Positions 42,023-49,510 of a stretch of DNA of 64,000 bases are shown here, piece by piece. Source of the DNA: Kerstersia gyiorum (GTDB lineage: Bacteria; Pseudomonadota; Gammaproteobacteria; Burkholderiales; Burkholderiaceae_B). Each line of letters opens with the position of its first letter. The first letter of the stretch is position 1. The DNA lies in contig NZ_SGWZ01000006.1 of NCBI RefSeq assembly GCF_004216755.1, positions 91,993 to 155,992 of the forward strand, written 5' to 3'. Below the pieces are notes generated by a model. The model was not told where the DNA came from, did no database searches, and saw only the letters and a program-made list of their open reading frames with translations. A program made the position numbers and the translations under genes.

Positions 42023-43287
42023 ATCCCGCCGGCTCCGCGTCATCCTCTTCGCGCCCGCCGCCGCTAGTGATAGTCGGCGCCTCTTATGCCGGCACGCAGC
42101 TGGCCGACAGCCTGCGCCGCCTGGGTTATGACGCGCCCATCATCATGCTGGGCGACGAGGCCCATGCGCCTTACCAGCGCCCGCCGCTGTCCAAGGGCCT
42201 GCTAAGCGGCAAAAGCAGCGCGGCCAGCCTGGCGCTCAAAGGGCCGGATTTTTTCCGCGAACAGGACATAGAACTGCGCCTGGGCACGCGTGCCGTGGCC
42301 CTGGATCCGGGCCGCCAGACACTTTCCCTGGCCGATGGCTCAGCGCTGCGCTATGGCGGCCTGGCTCTGGCCACCGGCGCCCGCTGCCGCACGCTGGCCC
42401 TGCCTGGCGCCAGCCTGGCGGGGGTGCATAACCTGCGCACACTGGATGATGCGCTCGCCCTGGATGCCGCTCTGTCCGGAGCCAGCCGCGCCTGCATTAT
42501 CGGCGGCGGTTTCATTGGCCTGGAAGCCGCGGCGGCGCTGACGGGACGCGGGCTGAAGGTCACGCTGATCGAAACCCATCCCCAATTGCTGGCGCGCAGC
42601 CTGCCCGCCGCCATGGCCTGTTATCTGGAACAAAAACAGCGTGATGGCGGTGTGGATATCCGGCTGGGCCAGGGTGTCCGCCAATTGCGCGGTGCGGCTG
42701 GCCGTGTCACCGGCGTGGAACTGGCCGATGGCAGCGTGCTGGATTGCGATCTGGTCGTGCTCGGCATCGGCGTGCAGCCCAATGACGAACTGGCCCGCCA
42801 GGCCGGTATCGCCTGCGACAACGGCATACTCACCGACGCCTTGGGCCGTACCGATGCGCCGCATGTCTATGCCATCGGCGACGTTGCCAATGCCTTGCAG
42901 CCCGAGGTACCCGGCATGCCGCGCCGCTTGCGCCTGGAGTCCATTCAGGCCGCCAATGACGGCGCCCGCGCCCTGGCCTCCGCGCTGGCGGGCAGGCCCG
43001 AACCCTATACCGGCGCGCCCTGGTTCTGGAGCGATCAGTTCGCCCTCAAATTGCAAATGGCCGGGCTGGCGCTGCCGGGCGACGAAACCGTCATCCGCGG
43101 CGATATGGCCGCGGACCGCTTCAGCGTGTTCTATCTGCGCAACGGCCGCATTGCCGCGGCGCATTCCATCAACCGTCCCGGCGAGCATATGCTGAGCCGG
43201 AAACTCATCAGCGCCGCGATTCCCGCCACGCCGGAGATGCTGCGCGACGAATCCTTCGATCTCAAGCATCTGGCTGCCAGCGCCTGA
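42019..43287 (+). CDS. Ferredoxin reductase (putidaredoxin-reductase type, FAD/NAD)
   Basis: A 422-residue flavoprotein. FAD loop VIVGASYAGTQLA (about 17-29), YQRPPLSKGLLSG, NAD loop CIIGGGFIGLEAAAAL and the late YAIGDVA are typical of class I oxygenase-coupled reductases. Completes a three-component electron chain NADH, reductase, ferredoxin, Rieske oxygenase, as in dicamba O-demethylase. Translational coupling to the ferredoxin (ATGA) supports joint work. Confidence 0.93.
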   Translation: MNPAGSASSSSRPPPLVIVGASYAGTQLADSLRRLGYDAPIIMLGDEAHAPYQRPPLSKGLLSGKSSAASLALKGPDFFREQDIELRLGTRAVALDPGRQTLSLADGSALRYGGLALATGARCRTLALPGASLAGVHNLRTLDDALALDAALSGASRACIIGGGFIGLEAAAALTGRGLKVTLIETHPQLLARSLPAAMACYLEQKQRDGGVDIRLGQGVRQLRGAAGRVTGVELADGSVLDCDLVVLGIGVQPNDELARQAGIACDNGILTDALGRTDAPHVYAIGDVANALQPEVPGMPRRLRLESIQAANDGARALASALAGRPEPYTGAPWFWSDQFALKLQMAGLALPGDETVIRGDMAADRFSVFYLRNGRIAAAHSINRPGEHMLSRKLISAAIPATPEMLRDESFDLKHLAASA

Positions 43288-43359
43288 CGCGTCTGCCGAC
43301 ATCACAACAACGATTCACCCGCCTTCTTTGTCCACCAACAGCCACAACGGAGTTCCCCC

Positions 43360-44562
43360 ATGAAAATGAGCAAGAGAACCTTGATCGGCGCCGCCCTGCT
43401 GTCCTGTATTGGCGCAACCTTCGGGTTGCCGGCACAGGCCGAAGAGCCGCTGAAAATAGGCATGATCGCCAGCTACTCCGGCCCCTATGCCGACTATGGA
43501 CGCCAATTCGATGCCGGCGTCGAGCTGTATCTCAAGGAACACGGCGGCAAGATTGCCGGCCGCCCGGTGCAGATCATCCGCAAGGACACCGCCGGTGCCG
43601 CGCCCGATCTGGCCAAGCGCTACGCCCAGGAGCTGGTGGTCCGCGACAAGGTGCAATTGCTGACCGGCCTGGATTTCAGCCCCAATGCCTATGCCGTGGC
43701 CCCTATCGCCACGCAGGCCAAGGTGCCGGTGCTGGTCATGAACGCATCGTCCTCGGCCATCACCAATAGCTCGCCCTATATCGCCCGCCTGTCATTCACA
43801 GTGCAGCAGGTTTCCGACCCGATGGCGCGCTGGATGCTGGAAAACGGCGTGAAGGAAACCATGATTGTGGTGGCCGACTATGCCTCGGGCACCGATGCCT
43901 ACACGGCTTTCAAGAATGCCTTTGAAGCGGGCGGCGGCAAGGTGCTGGGCGAAATCCGCACGCCCATGTCCAACCCCGATTTCTCGGCCTATGTCCAGCG
44001 CATCAAGGACGCCAAGCCGGAATCCGTCTTCTTTTTCTTCCCCTCAGGCGTCATGCCCCCCGCGTTCCTGCGCGTCTGGAAAGAGCGCGGCCTGAGCGAG
44101 GCCGGAATCAAGCTCTTCGCCACCGGCGAAGCCACTGACGACAGCTTTCTGGATGCCACTGGCGACATCGCGCAGGATTTGATTACCAGCCACCATTACT
44201 CCTACGCCCACCCGTCGGAAAAGAACCAGAAGTTCATCCGCGATTTCGAGGAAAACTTCGGCACGTCCCTGCGGCCCAATTATTTCGCCGCCACCGCCTA
44301 TGACGCCATGGCCGCGTATGACCTGGCGCTGGCCGCGACCGGCGGCGACACCGACGGCACCAAAGTCATGGATGCCCTGGCCGGCCTGAGTTTCGAAAGC
44401 CCGCGCGGCCCGATCCAGATCGACCCGGAAACCCGCGACATCGTGCAGACGGTCTATATCCGCAAGACGGACAAAGTGGACGGCAAACTCGTGAACGTCG
44501 AGTTCGACGCCTATGAGAACGTGAAAGACCCTGCCAAGGCAGACGCCGCCAAAGGCAAGTAA
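43360..44562 (+). CDS. Liv-type periplasmic binding protein of the Rieske operon
   Basis: A 400-residue Peripla_BP_6 protein. The signal peptide (MKMSKRTLIGAALLSCIGATF) ends at PAQA; the mature start EEPLKIGMIASYSGPYADYG is typical. GGAG lies 7 bases before the ATG. The binding pocket segments (NASSSAIT, ADYASGTDAY) are those of family members that bind amides and aromatic compounds as well as amino acids, so the ligand may be the amine or its conjugate. Confidence 0.9.
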   Translation: MKMSKRTLIGAALLSCIGATFGLPAQAEEPLKIGMIASYSGPYADYGRQFDAGVELYLKEHGGKIAGRPVQIIRKDTAGAAPDLAKRYAQELVVRDKVQLLTGLDFSPNAYAVAPIATQAKVPVLVMNASSSAITNSSPYIARLSFTVQQVSDPMARWMLENGVKETMIVVADYASGTDAYTAFKNAFEAGGGKVLGEIRTPMSNPDFSAYVQRIKDAKPESVFFFFPSGVMPPAFLRVWKERGLSEAGIKLFATGEATDDSFLDATGDIAQDLITSHHYSYAHPSEKNQKFIRDFEENFGTSLRPNYFAATAYDAMAAYDLALAATGGDTDGTKVMDALAGLSFESPRGPIQIDPETRDIVQTVYIRKTDKVDGKLVNVEFDAYENVKDPAKADAAKGK

Positions 44563-44577
44563 GGCAGGAGCATCTCG

Positions 44578-45438
44578 ATGGCGACAGTGATTTTCGATGG
44601 AGTGGCCTACGGGATGCTCCTCTTCCTTTTGAGCGTCGGGCTGTCCGTGACCATGGGGCTGATGAATTTCGTCAACCTCGCGCACGGCGCCTTCGCCATG
44701 GCTGGCGGCTATGCCGCCAGCTTTGCGATGCAGCGCTACGGACTGGATTTCTTCAGTTCGCTGGCTCTGGCATTCCTGGCGGCCGCCCTGTGCGGCGCCA
44801 TTCTGGAGAGACTGTTTTTCCGGCGCCTGTACCGCGCCCACCCGCTGGATCAAGTGCTGTTTTCCATCGGCCTGGTCTTTGCCGCCACGGCGGGCATCAC
44901 CTACCTGTTCGGGCCGTCCATGCAGCCTTTCCGCATGCCCGCCGCGCTGGAAGGCCAGATTGCCCTGCCAGGCCTGGATATCAGCCGCTACCGGCTGTTC
45001 CTGGTGCTGGCCGGCCTGCTGATCTGGGGCGGTTTGCTTTTGCTGCTCAATAAAACCCGCTACGGCGCCATGGTGCGCGCCGCCGTGGACAATCAGCGCG
45101 TCGCCGCCGGGACCGGCATTCATGTCAAACGGCTGTTCTTCCTGACCTTCTCCTTCGGCTGCGGCCTGGCAGGGGTAGGCGGGGCCCTGAGCCTGGGCGT
45201 CATCGGTCTGGAACCCGCGTTCGCCCTGAAATACCTGGTGTACTTCCTCATCGTCGTCTGCGTCGGCGGCGCCGGCACCATCACCGGCCCGTTCATCGCG
45301 GCGCTGCTGCTGGGTATTGTGGATGTCGCCGGCAAATACTACCTGCCCGAGGCAGGTTCATTCCTGATCTACGTCTTCATGGTCGCACTGCTGCTGTTGC
45401 GTCCCAACGGCATCATTCCACGCAAGGGGCTGGCATGA
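44578..45438 (+). CDS. livH: Liv-type ABC permease (LivH)
   Basis: A 286-residue permease, shorter and more standard than the livH of the first system. GVAYGMLLFLLSVGLSVTMG, FVNLAHGAFAMAGGYAA (about 29-45) and AGVGGALSLGVIGLEPAFALK are LivH hallmarks. Overlaps livM by 4 bases. Inner membrane. Confidence 0.92.
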   Translation: MATVIFDGVAYGMLLFLLSVGLSVTMGLMNFVNLAHGAFAMAGGYAASFAMQRYGLDFFSSLALAFLAAALCGAILERLFFRRLYRAHPLDQVLFSIGLVFAATAGITYLFGPSMQPFRMPAALEGQIALPGLDISRYRLFLVLAGLLIWGGLLLLLNKTRYGAMVRAAVDNQRVAAGTGIHVKRLFFLTFSFGCGLAGVGGALSLGVIGLEPAFALKYLVYFLIVVCVGGAGTITGPFIAALLLGIVDVAGKYYLPEAGSFLIYVFMVALLLLRPNGIIPRKGLA

Positions 45439-46397
45439 AAAAGCTCTCGATTCCCCAAGACCGCCTGCCCTGGCTGGAAGCCCTGTTCTGGCTGGCGCTG
45501 GCCGCCGGCAGCCTGCTGCTGCCCGACCGCCTGACGCTGCTGAGCCAGATCCTGATCTTTGGGCTCTTCGCCGTCTCGCTGGATATCGCGCTCGGCTATG
45601 CCGGCATCCTGACCGTCGGCCACGCCGCCTTTTTCGGCCTGGGCGCCTACGCCGCCGGCCTGCTGGCCAAACACGGCTGGGCCGAACCGTTTTCCGGCCT
45701 GCTGCTGGCCTTCGCCGTCTGCGCGCTGGTGGGCTATCTGCTGAGCTATCTGGTCGTGCGCGGCTCAGATCTGGCGCGCCTGATGATCACCATAGGCGTG
45801 TGCATGCTGCTGGCCGAACTGGCTAACCGCCTGAGCAGCATCACCGGCGGCACCGACGGTTTGCAAGGCATAGAAATGTGGCCGGTATTCGGCTATTTCG
45901 AGTTCGACCTCTGGGGCAAAACAGCCTTCTTCTATAGCTTTGCCGTCGTGCTCGGGGTATTTCTGCTGGCCCGCCGCATCATCCGTTCGCCCTTCGGCCT
46001 GGCGCTGCGCGGCATCCACGACAACCGCAAGCGCATGCGCGCCATCGGCTCACCGGTCGAACAGCGGCTGCGCATGGCCTATTGCTTCTCGGCCGCCATT
46101 GCCGGCGTCGCCGGCGCCCTGCTGGCCCAGACCACGCAATTCGTCGGCATCGAGTCCATCGGCTTCAACCGTTCGGCAGAAATCCTCATCATCCTGGTGC
46201 TGGGTGGCACCGGCAGGTTGTATGGCGGCATGATAGGCGCCATCGTCTACATGGTGCTGCACGACGCCTTTGCCGAACTTAACCCGGAATTCTGGATGTT
46301 CTGGATCGGCATCTTCCTGATGGCCATGGTCATGCTGGGCCGTGGCGGCATTCTTGGCCTGTTCTCGCGCCTGTTCACTCTGGGGAAAGCACGATGA
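45435..46397 (+). CDS. livM: Liv-type ABC permease (LivM)
   Basis: A 320-residue permease, with about eight to ten hydrophobic segments and GYAGILTVGHAAFFGLGAYAAG at about 54-75, the family core. ALRGIHDNRKRMRAIG is the cytoplasmic loop that contacts the ATPase. Unlike the first system, it is not fused to LivG; livG overlaps by 4 bases. Confidence 0.92.
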   Translation: MKKLSIPQDRLPWLEALFWLALAAGSLLLPDRLTLLSQILIFGLFAVSLDIALGYAGILTVGHAAFFGLGAYAAGLLAKHGWAEPFSGLLLAFAVCALVGYLLSYLVVRGSDLARLMITIGVCMLLAELANRLSSITGGTDGLQGIEMWPVFGYFEFDLWGKTAFFYSFAVVLGVFLLARRIIRSPFGLALRGIHDNRKRMRAIGSPVEQRLRMAYCFSAAIAGVAGALLAQTTQFVGIESIGFNRSAEILIILVLGGTGRLYGGMIGAIVYMVLHDAFAELNPEFWMFWIGIFLMAMVMLGRGGILGLFSRLFTLGKAR

Positions 46398-47170
46398 AAC
46401 CGCATGGCAGCACTCTGCCCCTGCAAACCCGGGGCCTGGGCATACGATTCGGCGCCTTTGCCGCCGTCAATGACGTCAATCTGCTGCTGGAACCTGGCTC
46501 GCGCCAGGCCCTGATCGGGCCCAACGGCGCCGGCAAGACCACGCTGATCAACCTGCTGACCGGTGTCCTGCGGCCCAGCAGCGGCAGCATCATGCTGGGC
46601 ACGCGAGACATCACCCAGCACTCCTGCGACCAGCGCGCCCGCGTCGGCCTGGTGCGCACGTTCCAGATCAACACGCTGTTCCCCAGCCTGACGCCGCTGG
46701 ACTCCATCGTGCTGGCCATCTGCGAGCGCGACGGGCTGGGCGCGAACTGGTGGAGCAGCCTGCGGCGCATGCCCGGCATCCACGACGAGGCCCATGAGCT
46801 GCTGGGCCGGCTGCGGCTCGACGGCGTCGCCACGACGCCCGTCACCGAACTGGCCTACGGCAAGCAGCGCCTGCTGGAAATCGCGCTGGCCATGGCCGCC
46901 AGGCCGCACATCCTGCTGCTGGACGAACCGGCGGCAGGCATTCCGGAGGACGAAAGCGGCGAGCTATTCGAAGTCATCGCCGCCCTGCCCGACGACATCA
47001 GCATCCTGTTCATCGAACATGACATGAACCTGGTATTCCGCTTCTCCAAACGCATTTCCGTCCTGGTTTCCGGCAGTATCCTGGCCGAAGGCAGCCCGGC
47101 GGAGATCATGACCGACCCGCGCGTGCGGGAGGTCTATCTCGGCACCACAGGAGTTCCCCATGCCTGCTGA
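46394..47170 (+). CDS. livG: Liv-type ABC ATPase (LivG)
   Basis: A 258-residue ATPase with Walker A GPNGAGKT, LAYGKQRLLEIALAM in the degenerate signature position (as usual in LivG), Walker B LLLDEPAAGIPEDE and FIEHDMNLVF. Overlaps the downstream ATPase by 11 bases. Confidence 0.92.
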   Translation: MKPHGSTLPLQTRGLGIRFGAFAAVNDVNLLLEPGSRQALIGPNGAGKTTLINLLTGVLRPSSGSIMLGTRDITQHSCDQRARVGLVRTFQINTLFPSLTPLDSIVLAICERDGLGANWWSSLRRMPGIHDEAHELLGRLRLDGVATTPVTELAYGKQRLLEIALAMAARPHILLLDEPAAGIPEDESGELFEVIAALPDDISILFIEHDMNLVFRFSKRISVLVSGSILAEGSPAEIMTDPRVREVYLGTTGVPHAC

Positions 47171-47924
47171 TGCGCTGGTTTTCGACGCCGTGACGGCCGG
47201 CTATGGCAATGCCGTCATCCTGGACCGCCTCAGCCTGACGCTGCCGGCCGGGCAAAGCCTTGCCATCCTCGGGCGCAACGGCGTCGGCAAGACGACGCTG
47301 CTGGAAACACTGATGGGCAATACGCGGGTCATGGGCGGCGCCATCCGCTGGCACGGCGCCGATATCACCCTGGCGGCGCCGCACCGGCGGGTGCGCGCCG
47401 GCCTGGGCTGGGTGCCCCAAGAACGCGAGGTCTTCCCCTCCCTGACTGTCGAGGAAAACCTGAGCACTGTCGCCCGCCCCGGCCCGTGGCACCTGGCACG
47501 TGTCTATCAGCTGTTCCCGCGCTTGCGGGAGCGCCGCGGCAACTACGGCAACCAGCTGTCCGGCGGCGAACAGCAAATGCTGGCCATCGGCCGGGCCCTG
47601 ATGACCAACCCGCGCATGCTGCTGCTGGACGAACCCATGGAAGGACTGGCCCCCATCATCGTGGAAGAGCTGGCGCGCGCCATCATGCAACTGTGCGAAG
47701 AAGACGGTCTGCCTTCCATCATCGTGGAACAACATCCAGTACTGGCCCTGTCCATGACACACCAGGCGATCGTGCTGGAACGCGGCGCCGTCTGCCATGC
47801 CGGCGCCAGCCGTGACCTGGCGACCGACGGCGCGCTGCTGCAACGCCTCTTGGGCGTCGGCATGCCGCAAGAGGCCGTCACGGCCAGCCCGCCCCCAACC
47901 CCGAGGCCCATGGAATCCGCCTGA
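47160..47924 (+). CDS. livF: Liv-type ABC ATPase (LivF)
   Basis: A 254-residue ATPase with Walker A GRNGVGKT, LSGGEQQMLAIGRAL, Walker B LLLDEPMEGLAP and VEQHPVLAL. A Pro-rich tail (ASPPPTPRPMESA) ends the protein. Its stop overlaps the next gene by one base (TGATG), tying the amidotransferase-like protein to the transporter. Confidence 0.92.
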   Translation: MPADALVFDAVTAGYGNAVILDRLSLTLPAGQSLAILGRNGVGKTTLLETLMGNTRVMGGAIRWHGADITLAAPHRRVRAGLGWVPQEREVFPSLTVEENLSTVARPGPWHLARVYQLFPRLRERRGNYGNQLSGGEQQMLAIGRALMTNPRMLLLDEPMEGLAPIIVEELARAIMQLCEEDGLPSIIVEQHPVLALSMTHQAIVLERGAVCHAGASRDLATDGALLQRLLGVGMPQEAVTASPPPTPRPMESA

Positions 47925-48649
47925 TGAAACCTGTCGCGATTTTTCAGCATACCGAAGTCGGCGCACCCGGCTCGGTGCCCGCCATCCTGGACGAACTGGG
48001 CATTCCGCACCGCCTGATCAGCATCCTCGATGGCGACGCCGTCCCCGCCCGGGCAGACGCCTATGCCGGCATGATCTTCATGGGCGGCTATATGAGCGCG
48101 CATGATCCGCTGCCCTGGCTGGCCGAGGAAAAGGCCCTGATCCGGCAGGCTGCCAGCTTGCGGATTCCGCTCTCCGGCCACTGCCTCGGCAGCCAGATCA
48201 TGGCCGCCGCCCTGGGCGGCGAAGTCAGCCGCAACCCCCGTCCGGAAATCGGCTGGGGCCGGATCACGGCCACGGACGATCCCCAGGCTGAGCAGTGGCT
48301 GGGCTGCCACGCAGGGCAGAGCCTGCTGACCTTCCAGTGGCATGGCGACACTTTCTCCCGGCTGCCGCCGGGCGCCCGGCTGATTGCCACCAACCCGCAC
48401 TGTGCCCATCAGGGCTACGTGCTGGACGGCATCCATATCGGCATGCAGTCCCACCTGGAAATGACCCCGGCGCTGGTGCAGCTCTCGCTGGAACGCAACG
48501 GCGCACAGCTGGAGCGCGAGCTGGCCGCCGGCAATCCGGCCGTCAGTTCACCCAGCGCCACGCTGGCGGACCTCGAAGACAAGACCCGGACGCTGCGCGA
48601 GACGCTGTTCACGCTGTATTCGCAATGGGTGCGGCATTTGCATCGCTGA
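47924..48649 (+). CDS. Class I glutamine amidotransferase-like hydrolase
   Basis: A 241-residue GATase1 domain. Nucleophile Cys87 in LSGHCLGSQIMAAALGG; His177 and Glu179 in GMQSHLEM complete the triad. It has no synthetase domain, so it is a stand-alone hydrolase or transferase. Relatives include PuuD (gamma-glutamyl-GABA hydrolase) and AtdA2/TdnT of aniline operons. As last gene of the operon it could remove glutamate after oxidation, or supply ammonia; the former fits the GS-like gene better. Confidence 0.88.
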   Translation: MKPVAIFQHTEVGAPGSVPAILDELGIPHRLISILDGDAVPARADAYAGMIFMGGYMSAHDPLPWLAEEKALIRQAASLRIPLSGHCLGSQIMAAALGGEVSRNPRPEIGWGRITATDDPQAEQWLGCHAGQSLLTFQWHGDTFSRLPPGARLIATNPHCAHQGYVLDGIHIGMQSHLEMTPALVQLSLERNGAQLERELAAGNPAVSSPSATLADLEDKTRTLRETLFTLYSQWVRHLHR

Positions 48650-48770
48650 ACGCATATGTAACCGCTGTTGCTCACCGCCGCGGCGACAATCTCCATCCAT
48701 GACTCGCCTGGCCGGCAAATCCCGCTATGATGGCAAAGGATATCTATGCCACCCTCCGCAGGGAGTCTTC

Positions 48771-49331
48771 ATGCTCGATCACGATAAGCAAGCCAGCGCC
48801 ACACCGGACCAGGTCATCGCCTTCTGGCGCGAAGCCGGTCCCGCCCTGTGGTTCGCCAAGGATACGGATTTCGACAGGCGCTTCAGCCAGGCCTTCATTG
48901 CCGACCACCTGGCGGCCGCACGGCGCGAACGCGACCCCTGGATGGATACCGCTGAAGGCGCGCTGGCCCTGCTGCTGTTGCTGGACCAGTTCCCGCGCAA
49001 TGCCTTCCGCGGCACCGCCCATATGTTCGCCACCGACCCGCTGGCGCTGTTCTATACGGAGCAGGCGCTGGCCTTCGGCCACGACCTCGCCATCGAGCCG
49101 CAACTGCGCCCCTTCATGTACCTGCCGCTGGAGCACGCCGAAGACCTCGAAGCGCAGATACGCTGCGTGGCGCTCTGTCAGCCGCTGGGCGGCGAAACCC
49201 TGCGCTATGCGGAAATCCACCACGACATCATCAGCCGCTTCGGCCGCTTCCCGCACCGCAACGCCATGCTGGGCCGCGTCACCACCACCGAGGAAGACGC
49301 CTTTCTGCGCGCCGGCGGCTTCGGCGGCTGA
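48771..49331 (+). CDS. DUF924 family protein
   Basis: A 186-residue helical protein of unknown function (TPR-like fold in solved relatives). VIAFWREAG, ALLLLLDQFPRNAFRG, FMYLPLEHAEDLEAQ and the final RFPHRNAMLGRVTT are the family signature. AGGGAG lies 7 bases before the ATG at 48771; a longer frame from 48699 has no site. No functional link to the neighbours is visible. Confidence 0.9.
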   Translation: MLDHDKQASATPDQVIAFWREAGPALWFAKDTDFDRRFSQAFIADHLAAARRERDPWMDTAEGALALLLLLDQFPRNAFRGTAHMFATDPLALFYTEQALAFGHDLAIEPQLRPFMYLPLEHAEDLEAQIRCVALCQPLGGETLRYAEIHHDIISRFGRFPHRNAMLGRVTTTEEDAFLRAGGFGG

Positions 49332-49377
49332 CATCGGCGCGCCAAAAACCAGGAAACCTCCGGAAAATCCGAAACTT

Positions 49378-49397
49378 AGCCGGTTTTTCCGGCTTTT
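49378..49397 (+). terminator. Terminator after the DUF924 gene
   Basis: Stem AGCCGG/CCGGCT with a TTTTT loop, then TTTAC. It lies 46 bases after the stop and directly before the next promoter. Confidence 0.55.
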
Positions 49398-49409
49398 ACG
49401 ATATTGATG

Positions 49410-49438
49410 TTGCATTGCAATATTTTCTGCGATGTAAT
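49410..49438 (+). promoter_or_regulatory. Promoter of the DUF3141 gene with embedded palindrome
   Basis: TTGCAT (49410-49415), 17-base spacer, TGTAAT (49433-49438). The -35 part is inside the perfect inverted repeat TTGCATTGCAA (49410-49420), which could be an operator. TTGC-rich palindromes are found near PHA genes bound by PhaR in other bacteria; this link is speculative. Confidence 0.5.
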
Positions 49439-49510
49439 CGCAGGAGAGGTACGCATGTCCCGCTGCGCCGTGAGCCGACCGGCGCCGTCCTGATCATTAC
49501 GGAGTCCGCC

